Positions 1-11,520 of a DNA stretch of 64,000 nt are shown here, one piece after another. Location of the stretch: positions 33,692,628 through 33,756,627 of the forward strand of contig NC_065576.1 in the NCBI RefSeq assembly GCF_937616625.2, in the 5' to 3' direction. This DNA comes from Mercurialis annua. Its lineage: Eukaryota > Streptophyta > Magnoliopsida > Malpighiales > Euphorbiaceae. Position numbers and translations under genes: made by a program. The notes beneath the pieces are model-generated. The model searched no databases. It was given only the letters and a program-made list of their open reading frames with translations, and had not been told where the DNA came from. How positions within the stretch are numbered: position 1 is the first letter of the stretch; every line of letters starts with the position of its first letter.

Positions 1-165
1 AACTCGGCATTTCACAACCTATATCATCAAGCAAAGTCAATCAAATACATATAATCAATAAGGCTCGACTCTATACGCTGCAGTAGTTCCTAGGTACTTA
101 GGGTCAAACAGACACTTTTCAAAGACTGGCAGTGGTAACTGGACCAACTGCTCTGATACCACCTT
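1..165 (-). mobile_element. 5' leader of retrotransposon A1, cut by the window edge
   Basis: This is the start of the internal region of a minus-strand LTR element whose 5' LTR lies to the right. It matches the leader of element A2 at about 39890-40038 almost base for base. The primer site occupies 150-161. The rest of A1 lies outside the window, so its coding content is unknown. Confidence 0.8.
150..161 (-). other. Primer binding site of A1 (tRNA-Met type)
   Basis: The plus strand reads GCTCTGATACCA, so the element strand reads TGGTATCAGAGC. This is the usual plant primer site complementary to initiator tRNA-Met. It lies four bases from the LTR edge and fixes the element on the minus strand. 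Confidence 0.9.
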
Positions 166-642
166 TGTCACGATCCAAAATTGAGGGTCGCGACCGGCGC
201 TAGGGAATGGGAATTGTAGTTCCAAAACCCGTAGTAAGCCTAAAAATTGCTAAATCGTTTTCGCAAATAACAATCATACAAAGACTTTACAAACGGAAGC
301 ATTTATATACACTAGTAAAACAATACAACTTGCTCGGGCCTATCGTTTCCGTACCTTGTACGTACTAACCCGGCATAATACTAGTGTTACATACACCTCA
401 CGGGAATTTACCTCCGTGGAATAAATATGACAATCGTAGCCAAAACAAACATAAACACACTGACAACAACTGTAAACAATGAAAAACATATTAATGTACT
501 AGGCCACGACACTGGTCAGACATTACACTACTGCAACAACTATGGAAGTCGGGACTGTACATAGCCAAAGGGACTTCCGGTCAAAGACGGACTTCTAGCC
601 AAGTTCAGAATCTAGGTACCTTAAAAACACACTATTGGGGGG

Positions 643-658
643 TCAGCTATTAAGCTGA
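643..658 (-). other. Conserved LTR hairpin 2, family A
   Basis: TCAGCT and AGCTGA pair across ATTA. The same place in every other LTR family holds a different stem, next to a block related to GACCCCGTTGTT. Confidence 0.65.
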
Positions 659-891
659 GTGAGTTATACTTTACTTACCATATTATCAAAATAAGCATCG
701 CATTTTAAAAACATTTTTAAAATATTTATACAATCACATTTTTAAACAATTCCAACATATACAATCACAGCAATTGCAAACTATTCGCTTAAGACAAGTA
801 TTTGATCCGAACGAAACCTTAATCTTAAACTCCTTAACCTCTCCTAATCCGTATTATATTCGAATCAAATCATTTCAATCTGAGTGGTATG

Positions 892-1056
892 GTCCCGAGA
901 TAGTTCGACTGAGTTACCGCTACCACGTGACATAGTCCTGAGATAGTTCAACCGAGTTACTCATGCCAATGCTTAATCCCAAGGTGTGAGTCCCGAGATA
1001 GTTCAACCGAGTTACTCACTAGATACAGGTTCCGAGATCCCAGATCCACCGAGTTA
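892..1056 (-). repeat. CCGAG repeat cluster of LTR A1
   Basis: Four imperfect units of TCCCGAGATAGTTCAACCGA type lie about 45-50 bases apart. The same cluster is at 3478-3641, 26406-26570, 40783-40946 and 49036-49199. A related form on the other strand is at 58930-59050 and 61995-62115. Function unknown. Confidence 0.8.
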
Positions 1057-1181
1057 CCTGGTATCTATTAAATTATGATCCTCCTTTCCTATATACAAAC
1101 ATAATTAGCATATATTGAGCTTATGTCAAACAATTCTAAGTGCAGACATCTAGACTCTTACAAACACCGGTGATCACACGG

Positions 1182-1200
1182 CCTATTGACGCCCAATAGG
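1182..1200 (-). other. Conserved LTR hairpin 1, family A
   Basis: CCTATTG and CAATAGG form a perfect 7-bp stem around a five-base loop (ACGCC on the plus strand, GGCGT on the element strand). Flanks ACACCGGTGATCACAC and TAGCTCGTTT are shared with other families. Confidence 0.75.
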
Positions 1201-2225
1201 TAGCTTGTTTCTTCGGATCATATACAAATTCACATTGGAAAGTAATCGACAATCATAAGCAAAGTAATACAATTCATATATCAAACAAGTCAATCCAATA
1301 CAATGTATTTCAATCCAAAAACGAACAATTCGAATATAATTCAATCCAACAAGATCAATTCAATAAAATCAAGCTTATATAATATATGCGATGCATTTAA
1401 TAAAAATAAAAGTGAGTAAAATATACTCACCGCTTGCTATCCATAATCTTTTATAAGAGCTAGCGATGTCGCGTTCTGTAATTTTCGGGTTCCACTGGTA
1501 GTCGCCTCGTCAAGTCTACACAATTTCGATAATAACTCGAATTAATTACAATCTAACTATAATTAATTAATCCAAAACTAGATTTCTAGCCAACTTCGGA
1601 TATTGAAACCGTTTACTGAAAACAGTCCGAACCCTAAGAAAAGTTGATATTCTTAAAGTTCAGAACGTCTCCTACAACTTTCATTTAGGTCTCGGACTGA
1701 GATTAGCACCCGAAGGTGTCGGAATTTGGCCCCGAAGTTAATAACTTAGGGCTGTCCTAAATTTCAGAACTGCCATGCGTGACATAAGTTTCTGATTTAT
1801 TTGAGCCACTTAGAAGCCGAACTAGAAGAAACTTATACTTAGACATTTATAGAAAACATCTTTAAGTTTCCTTACCAACAAACGAAACTTAATTTGGAGT
1901 TCCATAGCTCGAGATATTTCCCTGGAAATATGGCTGTTCCGCACCGCAATAATTCCAGCAACATCGTCAAATTCTCAAATTATCTCTTTAACGTTTTGGT
2001 CGATTAAATAAGCCTATATACTCAACATTACACCACTTACTACAGCCTCTAATCATGCCATGTTTGTCAACTGAAAATCATTAAAACATTAATTCCAATT
2101 CCATTTCAAAACTGTTTTTACGTTTCAACCGAAACTAGTTCGCGTAACTTGACGTTTAACACGAAACTAAGCGTAAAGGACCTCGGGGAAGGGGTGAGTT
2201 CAGCCCCTTCCTTCCTTGCTGATTT

Positions 2226-2293
2226 CCCCTGTTCTTAAACAGGGGAGGGCTGCTTCGGTGCAGCTCTGGTGCGTCGCATTAGAGCTGCCGAAG
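2226..2293 (-). other. GC-rich double hairpin in LTR A1
   Basis: CCCCT (2226-2230) pairs with AGGGG (2241-2245). CTTCGG plus CAGCTCT (2253-2267) pairs with AGAGCTG plus CCGAAG (2281-2293), with a two-base bulge. The two A2 LTRs hold hairpins at the same place with other stem bases. It lies roughly 450 bases downstream of the TATA-like stretch. Confidence 0.65.
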
Positions 2294-3327
2294 ATCAGCT
2301 CCACCTCCGGCCAGCCAACTTATAAAAATCAAACCCTAATCATCACCTACCAAACACAATTCTCATGTCCTCACTCAAACCACCATTTAAATTCAACTTA
2401 AACTTACTAATCTCATGTCAAAATTATCAATTCTAACATTAAAACTCATCATCAACATCAAGCTCAACAAACAGAATATTTTCGTGCTAAACCATAACCA
2501 AATTACTGATCCTTACCTTGTTTTTCTGGAATAGATTGAAATCTCTCCTCCTCCTCTTTGCGTATCCGCGAGAATCACGCAAAACCGATTAAAAATGAAG
2601 AAATTATGGAGGATTGAAAATTTTCATGCCTTAGGTTGCTAAGGAAGAAGATGACCCGTTATCTTGAGCTGAGAGAATGTGTTTGCTGATTTGAAAAATC
2701 AACACAAATGCTATATATATTTGTGGTAGAAAGTTCCATTTTAATCCCTCACTTTGCCACCTCCTTAACTTCCACTTTATAACTTTTAATTCGTCCAATT
2801 TAGTCCATTAATCACTTAATCTTTTGACCTCGATAAATTGTGTATTATTTATATTCAAATAAATAATATCACCTTAATACCTCATAATTCTATCCGATAA
2901 TTAATTTTAGCAATTTTTGGCTAAAAACGCTCAAATTCCATTTTTAGCTAAAATGCACTTTTCCAACTTTTTGTCCAAATCTTATTTTAATAATTATCGA
3001 TAACCAATTTATCAATATTATTTTATAAATACTAATTCTCGTCAATAATCTATTTAATTTCTATTTTCCAGAAATTAAAGTATTATTTTTTAATTTTTGA
3101 GCTTAAGTGCACTTTATCCACTTTTCCATATTTTCCTTTTTAAGTATAATTCCATTTCCTTTATGGAATTCTTGATATTTAAATATTTTTCTTAAAATCT
3201 CAATATCGACCTACTCGGGTCCTCTTTTATTTAATTATTTCCCGATAATTCTCTTTTTGGCCGCTTTAACTATTTAAATTTAGACACGCTGCGTAGTTTG
3301 GCAACGTCAGACATACGGGGTATCACA

Positions 3328-6297
3328 CATTTATATGTGAACTTTATATATTTCAACTATTAGATCCGATCGAAACCTTAATCTTAAACTGTGACTCAAC
3401 TACATAAATTATTGCTAACATATAGATCTTTATTCTCGCCGTGTTATATCCAATCAACTCGATCCAAGTGATATGGTATCGAGATAGTTCAACCGAGTTA
3501 AAAAATACCACGTGGAATAGTCTCGAGATAGTTCGACCGAGTTAACTCATGCGAATACTTAATCCCAAGATGTGAGTCCCGAGATAATTCCACTGAGTTA
3601 ACTCACAAGATACAGGTCCAAAGATAGTTCCACCGAATTAACCTTGTATCTATCAAGCAAAATCCTCCTTTATCCTTCACAAACAAAGTCATATGTATTC
3701 ATATCAGATCCTAATCAAATACATATATAGACGTCTAAGACTTCTAGAGGTACCGCTGATCACACAGTCCTATTGACGCCCAATACTTAGCTCGTTTCTT
3801 CGGATCACTATACTAGTTTTTCATACTTTTATATTATATTCATAAAGAATGAAAATAATAATCATTATAAATAATAATAGTTTATGTGATGCATTTGTAA
3901 TAATAATAGTCATAAAATAAAAAGCTTTTATTAATAACACACAAAAGTAAATTGTAAACTCACCACTTGCTATCCATAATCTTTGAGAATTAGCAAAGAT
4001 GTATCGCGTTTGCTATGTTCCGGGTCCCATTTGTAATCGTCTCGCCGTGTCTACGCAAATTTGATCATCGCACTAATTAATAAAAATCTAACTAGAATTA
4101 CTTATCCAAAAATTGGGTTTCTAGCCAACTTCAGCTACCGAAACCGCTTATTTAAAATAGTATGTACTCAAAACAAATTGGACATTTCCATAGTCTCCAA
4201 CATCGTCTACGGCTTTCATTGAGACTCGAACTTCATTCGACGTCTCTAAAGTTTCCAAAATTTTCCTCAAAGTTAGCTTCTTAAAGATTCCTATTTACTT
4301 CATGTTTTTTGGACCACTTTGAGCTATTAAAACTCTGATTTAAGGTGGTCAAAACTCGAAATAAAATTGACATTCCTAAAGTTTGGAATGTCTTCTAACA
4401 CTTTTGTTCGTACCTCGGACTGAAACTAGCACCCGAAGGTGTCAGAATTCAGTCCTGAAGTTGCCTCCTTTGTAGGCTGGCAAAACAGCCTATCGTGGCT
4501 ACTGTTTTGTGCCTCAAAATAGAGTACCTACAGTGGTTATGTTCCAAAACAAATTTGACATTCATAAACTCCATACTCCTGTGAACAACTTTCATGAAGA
4601 ATGCAACTCGTTTCGACTTATAGTTTGCTCACAATAAATTTCTAAAGTTGGGTTCTTAACTTGTTTGAATTATATTCCTTAACTTGTTGGTTTTGATTCA
4701 ACTTCAAATGTCAATAACTTTTAATCTATCTTAACAATCAATTTTCTTAAAACTCATATATGCAATACCGTCTATATACTCCACTCATTTTCTTGTTAAA
4801 ACTATTATGGTTCGAGGTCCATTTTTAGTTGCGAAGTAGTCTTCGCACACAGCTTATTACTATTTTCAGATTTATAACTTTCAACACACCATCTATTTCA
4901 ATCGACTTAGCTATATATACTTGTTCAAATCGTAATCTGATTGTCAAGTTTTTACTCTTCGTATACTCATTGCGACTTACTACTCAATTTTTTTTTTTGA
5001 AAACCATCGCTCAAGGTCGTCTGAAACTGAGTCAGAACTCAGCCCCTCAGGCTGGTTGGGACTGTAGTTTTGCAGTCCCTATTTCATCCTCGCAACTCTG
5101 CTCGAAGAGCAGAGTTGGCCGGCTTCAATGGAAGCCTCCATCTGTTCTCCAAGCAAGGGATCCATCTGCTCTCCAAAGAGGGCCTCCATCTGCTCTCCGA
5201 GCAGGGCCTCTATCTGCCATGGAGGAGATGGAGCCTCTGCTCCGATGAGCAGAGGGTTCTGCTCATTAGAGCAGAATCTTTTGAACAGACTTTGATCTGC
5301 TCTTTTGAGCATAAAATTGCTTGCCGGTACCCATTCCGACAAGCTAACGTGACATACAATTGATTCTTAAAACACACAACAATCACAACCCTCAACACCT
5401 CACTCAAACATCAATTAAAACTGAATTTCTAGCAACATCACTAAAACAGAAAATCTATCCAATTAACTTAGCAAATACCAATTCATTTATCAATTGAATT
5501 GAAACCTAGAAGCTTTATCTTGAGTGTATGGATGTTAGCTTCACAACCGAGTTTGAATCATCGATTTTTGTGGCCGGATTATCGAGTTATTGATGATGCC
5601 ATATGAGTTGTTCATGAGAGCAAAGGGTTGATGATGGTGATGGCGGTGAAGGAGATGAAGATGAGTTTAGGGTTTTTTGTTTCTATTTTTCAATTCTAAT
5701 CTTAATTTAGCTAGAAATTCTTGAAGAGGTGGGGATACGTGTGTCCTTGATAATTTATGGGGGAAATAACACGTTAATGTTTGCGTTGTGCACCTCTTGC
5801 AACTCAACCCTTTAACTTCCAATTCTTACAACTTAATCCAAATCGTTTTCATAATTTCACGGAACCTTGACGATTATTCTTTATCGACAAATAATGGACT
5901 CCATCGCATTATTTATTTATCCGAGTCCAAATAATTTATTTATATCCTTTTCCTCATCCGATAATCAAATTCCGTTTACTTAAAATCCTTCTGTCCAATT
6001 TCTATAAAATTTAATTTTAGCTCCTTAAATTTATTTTACGAACTTTATCATAAAATATATTAGCTCGGGACTTACTAATTATTTTATTTTAATTTAATGA
6101 TTTCTTCTTATTCCCGCTAAAAATCCAATTTACAGAATAATAATTTGCACTTAAATTATTATTTTACAATAATTTTAATAAATTCGTTTTGGTCTGGGTT
6201 TTTATTATTGAACTTAATTTTGATGTTTTTGATTTAATTCTCGCACTTATACATTATGACATCTTACTTGGTACTTTTAAAATTACGGGCTATTACA
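3328..6297 (-). mobile_element. LTR fragment of family A'
   Basis: A diverged relative of LTR A ends GGGCTATTACA at 6297 and lacks the left part that would begin TGTCACGAC. It keeps the CCGAG cluster (3478-3641), a weakened hairpin 1 (TATTG at 3771-3775 with CAATA at 3781-3785) and the GTACCGCTGATCACAC flank. Its missing left part should lie beyond element A1, outside the window. A1 therefore inserted into it. Confidence 0.75.
5100..5290. repeat. CTGCTC minisatellite and stem-loops in LTR A'
   Basis: A run of about 21-base units of CCATCTGCTCTCCRAGCA type (5150-5215) is followed by stem-loops. CCTCTGCTC (5234-5242) pairs with GAGCAGAGG (5247-5255), and TTCTGCTC (5257-5264) with GAGCAGAA (5269-5276). 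Overlapping open frames here exist because the repeat lacks stops; I do not call a gene. Confidence 0.7.
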
Positions 6298-6664
6298 AAT
6301 GTATTCCCCTTTTATAAATAAGAGTAAATCAACAACAATTTTAAGATATATATGGAAAGACAATAGTTAAAATCAAGCAAATATAATATGTTGACATCTA
6401 TAAAATAGCTAGGTTGATCACCTTCTAAAATAAATTTTAAATCAATGGTTATTTCCAAAATGAATAAAAAAAGAAAAAAAATTCAACTAAATATTTTGAA
6501 ATAATGCAATATGTTGTCGTATATACTAAAACTGTTATTTTACCTTTTTTTATTATTATTTTTTTAAAAAAACATTCCCAGCTAATTGTTTCCTTTTTTA
6601 ATTCTAAAACCTCCAATTAACATGATAAGGTCAGCTAAATCAAAATGGCTAATTAATATTTTTT
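6298..6664. repeat. Spacer duplicated at 18034-18340
   Basis: The AT-rich sequence from about 6302 to 6620 matches 18034-18340 with scattered changes; both contain the same AAAATAGCTAGGTTGATCAC stretch. It is squeezed between two LTRs and has no convincing open frame. The second copy is in the same orientation and continues on its left into sequence not seen here. Confidence 0.8.
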
Positions 6665-7093
6665 TGTTAACCTAGGAATCATAAGAAGAATACCTATGTT
6701 GATTCTCCAACGATTCTTGTAGTCCCGAAAGTACGGTGACCTCAAGCTCGTCCACACGAGTATGCGTCCGATTGAAGCCTCGCCTTGAAGTAATCTGCAA
6801 GAGTTCCTCTTGTCGAGCAGCCCTAAGCTCAAACTCTCGCCGCGATCATTACCTTGCTCGGATGTATGAAAAACGTCGCCAAGTTTCTCCCGTGATTGAT
6901 GACTACTTGAACTCCTTCAAGTGCTTTCTCTCTCTACAACTTTGTAGTGAGATGTGTGTTGTGTGGTGTCTTGAAATGAGCAAGGACATGCTCTATTTAT
7001 AGGCTAGAGTATGTCTTAAGAATGCAACACCTTGCATGCTAGGTGTCACACACCAAGCAAAGGTGTTGCCACCACATGACACCTTTCATGTGG

Positions 7094-7188
7094 TGACATC
7101 ACATAGGTGACATCATATAGGTGATGTCATCATATGACATCACATATATGATATAAGCTTATCTCATTACATCATCACCATGACATCA
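7094..7188 (-). promoter_or_regulatory. Array of TGACATCA octamers upstream of the copia TATA box
   Basis: TGACATCA or its complement TGATGTCA starts at 7094, 7108, 7122, 7135 and 7181. The first four are spaced 14, 14 and 13 bases. They lie about 90-190 bases upstream of the TATA box on the element strand. Octamers of TGACRTCA type are bound by plant bZIP factors; that this array is bound is inference. Confidence 0.55.
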
Positions 7189-7281
7189 TCATTCCATTAG
7201 CTTATGATTAATGATTTAAGTATCATTAATTACACTAATTAATTACTTAAGCCTTTTAATCATAAAACTTGGTTAAAATAT

Positions 7282-7391
7282 AATTGGGTTCCTACTAATT
7301 TATAACTCTTATAAATTAGTCCCTAATTAACTTGGACATAGTACAATTAGGTTCCTACTAATTTATAACTCTTACAAATTAGTCCCTAATT
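7282..7391. repeat. 63-base direct repeat with internal hairpin
   Basis: Two units (about 7282-7327 and 7345-7391) are almost identical. Each contains CTAATTTATA, a short loop, and TATAAATTAG (or its one-change variant), a stem of about ten pairs. They lie in the U3 part of the copia LTR. Confidence 0.75.
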
Positions 7392-8527
7392 TGTACTTGT
7401 TTTTCATCTTAGATTAATTTCCGAGATATGCTAGTATCCATATGAAATTGATCTTTCGTAAACTCAATCGGTTGCACACTCTATTGTGTGTGACTAACTA
7501 GGTTCACATCTATATGGCAACGAGAGACATAAAAAACGCCTTTCTTATATTAAATAATTAAATCCCATTTAATTATTAATTCTCGTAGATCGAGAGTGAC
7601 GTCTAGCAACATATCACGACCCCCAAATAGAGATGAATGTTTCGATGCATTCTTTTTGAACCAATGTTCATAATTACCGTACACTCAAAATTCCCTTCAT
7701 CTAAAATTCCAATCTCGACTAGTGTCACGGTTAAGTCAAACACTGTATGTCATGATTATATGACCTCATCTCTCAGTTCTAATTCTTGATAAATATGACT
7801 TCCACTAGAAACAACTTTCTATGTAAGTCATATACACCTGCGCAGGTCTTAGCATCCATCAAGAACAATTTGAGATAGCATAAAATCTTGTCTCCGTTCA
7901 TCCAGAGTGATGAATCCTTTCTAGGTTAAACCCCTATCTCCATATACAACTAACTAGAGCCAACACATCCCGCGGCCCTAGCTCATGAAAGATCTAGGGT
8001 TAAGGAGTATCAAACTCTAATCACCTATATACAAGATAGTGTCACCGCAAGTCAAAGGACATATGTACAATTATGAACTAGATGACATTAAATTGACTTT
8101 AATGAATTACCATGTATAAGTCATCTAGCGTCACTTGTTCGACTTACTCAACACCTTGAGTGTCCACATGTTTATTCTGATCCCCATCAAGTAGTATGAG
8201 ACTCACTACTTCCTATAATTAGCAACTCTTTACTAATCAGGAGAATAAATAGAGTTGACAATCTTTCCAGGATAATGCGATGCCCTTATTCGCAGGACCC
8301 CATCGATAGTGAACGGTTATTTAGATCACTTGTATAATAGAATCTATCACTCATATTCTTAACACCTTAAGAATAGATTCTATTACAATGTGATAAGGAC
8401 AATACGTAATACATGAACATTTAGTTGATGAGACGCTTAGTTCAAATAGAACATATATATCTTTGCCATTGGGATTAATTCTACAAATATACACGATCAA
8501 ATGGCCCTAGAGCATATACTACTAACA

Positions 8528-11500
8528 ATTTCCGCCCCGAAACTCGAGCCGAGACCGGCGCTAGGGAATGCGAATGGTTGTTCCGAAACCCGTAGCAAGC
8601 CTAAAGCCTCTATAAATTTTTCGCAAATATAAATATAGATCATACCTTGTGAACGAACCGTTTTCAAAAAACACCGTTAAAACATTTTTCCGTTTAACGT
8701 GGAAGACACGTTCTGAAAATATTCATATAGCGAAATCACGTTTCAGAAATACTGGTTGAATAACCCTAGTTATTCTGACCCACACGCATTTTTAAAAACC
8801 GGTGCGGTGGTACGGGGACTTAGCTCACATGCCTTGCCTCACAGGCAACCCTGTCTCGAACCACGCATCCGAACAATATGTTTAATAAAATATATCGAAC
8901 ACTTTATCTTTCAAAGCGTTATATCAAACATATTTAAAACATGCATAGCAGGCACACAAACGTAAGGCCAGCTAAACTACACACACTGTCCTTGCAGAGC
9001 AAAGACACAAAGCTTGGCCACCCGTAGGGGTAACCATAAAACACCATATGCCTATTAAGTAGCCACCTAGTAGATTTAGACAAAGTCAGGTTCCTATAAG
9101 AGTATATAGACAGAGGAACCCTGACGTGGCCACAAGCATAGCACACCTATATACACTATTGCAGCATCTAAGAGTTTAAAGTGTTATATTACATAATAAC
9201 AAGATAAGCTTCCCTGATGGAAAAGGGTGGAAGCTTGACCAGACCCGGTAGCTAGGTACCTGAAAATGATAAACATCAACGGGGTCAGAAATATAAATAT
9301 TTATGAGTGAGTAGATAGGTTTAAAGTTAAATACCAAAATCGCATATAGACAAAATATCGGTATCTAAAAATATTACCAGTCCTCGATCCAAATAAAACC
9401 ATAGTCCTGTTACGTTATAGTGCTATCATATATAATGCATATGATAAACTCTTGTTTAATACAGGATGAGTTGTATATCTAAGTATCACAGCCATCTTAA
9501 CTCTGTATAGGGTTGCTGGGCAGGAATTTAAGTCACTTCCACCTCTGGACTACACGATAGGTTAAAGCCGCTTAGTAAGCATCTGGCTTAACCTAATCTC
9601 AGTATGTATGCTTATAAGGTTTACCCCTCATCTAGTTCATCAACACCGGTGATCACACAGTCCTATTTTTGCCCAATAGATAGCTCGTTTCAGTGGATCT
9701 TCCTTGACTAAGTTTCATGCTTAGTGCGATTTATGGATTTAAAAACAATTGAACACTAATATTCAAAAGTAAACAAATGAACTCACAAACACCGCTAGGT
9801 CTGGAACTTAATCTTGTAGATGAGGTCAGACTGCTGGCTAGCTGGTCGGACTAAACACACGAAACAAACAGGATAAAACACATCAATATATGTTCTCTAT
9901 AAATTTCTAGGTCCATAAAGCCAGTTCTAGGTCAAACATATAATCATATAAACATGTAACACTTATGGTCTGTTTTCTTTTAAAACCATAGTATTAGTTC
10001 TCATTTTGAGAAAACGTTCTAACTTCTCTCTAGAAGTTATAATAGGTATCGCAATACCTAAAGAAAACTATTTATAGTATAGACCTAATTTTCAAAACAA
10101 TTGTCGGTCATATACTAAGTATTTAGCAGAACCGATTGCTAATTCTTTAAAACCATTTAAACGTCAACTATAATTTCTTCTAAAGTCCGTTATAAATGTT
10201 TCACTTTACTTTTAAAATATCCTTTTAAAAGTCTTTAGGTTTAGGTTATAAAACTCTTTTACTTTCTTCCAAAAGAAGTTATCGTTTTAAAACGTTTTCG
10301 GATCAACGAAACTACGTCATGTTTTTAGGGAAAAAAGCCCCGAAGAGTCCCCTCATATCGACATCTTGGCATGGTTCACGATCGTGCACCTTGGGTGGAA
10401 GATCGTAAACCCCAGGTCAGTGCACGATCGTGCACCATTGGTGCACGTTCGCGCACCCCACATTGACACACGGTCGTTCACCTTGGGCGCACGGTAGTGC
10501 ACCTGGGGTGGTGGACGTTCGTGCACCTCCAAATGGTGCATGTTTGTGCATCCGAGTGCACAGTCCCGAGAAAGTCGATTTCTCGGGCTTTCCTACGTGC
10601 TTTATCCTCGTTTTTCCGCCCCTAACATGTATACACATTCCAATCTACCCATATTCACGTTCGTAACGTAAAAACAATACGTTTACGTTCGATTCGATAC
10701 TGTACCCGTTTTTAAACGAATATATATTCGAAATATATCGAAATACATCAAAATAAACGTTTAATAAGGATTTAATACATCGATTACTTGAGTAATCGTC
10801 GAAGAAACGGAGTTAGAATCGAGAAACGGATCTAACGGACGAAACCCTAGGTTTCGCGTGCACTAGAGCAAGAAGCAGCTCCTTTTCTTCTTTCTCAGAG
10901 AAAGAAATGAAGTTTTGGCTTCATTTTTACATCATTTAGGTTATATATATATATGATTGAAAAAAGTACACTTTTTTACTAGCTCAATCATGCACTTTAA
11001 ACCAACTTCTAAACTAGTCGTCCCTGGCCCAAACGGAAACGACTTACGATTTTGTGAAAATTTTACCAAAAATCGAATAAAATATAACAAGAATAAAAAT
11101 ATAATTTTTATTCCAATCCGACTTATATTTTATTCTTAATAAATTATTTTCTATTTATTAAGCCCGCATTGACTGCGCTTGATAAAATTTATGCTTCCAA
11201 ATTTTATCAAATTTTCACGATAACCTTTTTAAATTATTTCGCGAATATTAGTACCCAAAATATTCGCTAGGGACTTATGAATTATTCTGCACCCAATTCA
11301 TAAATCCATATTGTCTCCGTTAACTATATAGTTAACCAAATTTAGATTCTAAAAATTTAAATTTGCAATCCTATAGCCATAATATAAATTTAGGGACACT
11401 TGTAAATTATATTATCTTTAAATTTAATTTACCTACTTCCGTCTAATAAAATATTAGACACGTAGCTATATTTTAACCCTTAAATTTCCCGGTTATTACA
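8528..11500 (-). mobile_element. 3' LTR of element B
   Basis: It matches 15862-16250 from ATTTCC onward and ends GGTTATTACA. It carries hairpin 1 (CTATT at 9663-9667 with AATAG at 9675-9679) and a palindromic ATAAATATTTAT at 9293-9304 in the hairpin 2 position. A TATA-like run is at about 10940-10955. The first bases (TGTCACGACCTA) are missing at the junction with the copia LTR. Confidence 0.85.
10376..10560. repeat. GTGCAC palindrome cluster of LTR B
   Basis: Repeated GTGCACC and CGATCGTGCAC words form several stems, for example GTGCACGATCGTGCAC at 10420-10435 (a 16-base palindrome) and GTGCACC-ATT-GGTGCAC at 10430-10446. The cluster is GC-rich in an AT-rich LTR. The open frames over it on both strands are by-products of the repeat. 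Confidence 0.8.
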
Positions 11501-11520
11501 TTCTCTCCCCCTTATATAAA
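11501..11520 (-). other. Polypurine tract of element B
   Basis: The pyrimidine run TTCTCTCCCCC directly follows the LTR edge. On the element strand this is a polypurine tract ending at the LTR, preceded by the AATTCGAGGACAAATTT stretch often seen before the 3' LTR in plant Ty3-type elements. Confidence 0.8.

Larger units (their letters stand above)
166..3327 (-). mobile_element. LTR of family A (5' LTR of A1)
   Basis: A 3.16 kb LTR starts TGTCACGAT and ends GGGGTATCACA on the plus strand. Read on the element strand it begins TGTGATACCCCG and ends with the conserved GCGCCGGTCGCGACC block and TGACA. It aligns along its length with the two LTRs of A2. A TATA-like stretch is at about 2712-2720. 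Downstream of it on the element strand lie the GC-rich hairpins, the CCTATTG hairpin (1182-1200), the CCGAG repeats (892-1056) and the TCAGCT hairpin (643-658). It is inserted in the A' LTR, whose sequence starts directly at 3328. Confidence 0.88.
6665..8527 (-). mobile_element. Copia-type solo LTR
   Basis: The ends are TGTTA at 6665 and TAACA at 8527, an inverted 5-base terminus. Read on the minus strand it begins TGTTAGTAGTATATGCTCTA, as several plant copia LTRs do. A TATA box (TATAAATAG, minus strand) is at about 6994-7002, three quarters into the LTR, which agrees with the orientation. No internal region or primer site adjoins it. The flanks (TTTTT and ATTTC) do not form a target duplication, and the right flank starts inside LTR B. 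Confidence 0.65.

Noticed and set aside
4829..5407. Several overlapping open frames on both strands in LTR A'
   Set aside because: They follow the CTGCTC repeat, lack any protein-like composition and are not kept in the related A LTRs.
6736..7002. Open frame of 88 codons in the copia LTR
   Set aside because: It lies antisense across the R region and ends at the TATA box; no recognisable domain.
6660..8532. Target duplication of the copia LTR
   Set aside because: TTTTT and ATTTC do not match; the LTR probably comes from recombination or a later deletion.
10353..10666. Open frames on both strands over the GTGCAC cluster
   Set aside because: Palindromic repeats give mirrored frames; no conservation outside the repeat.
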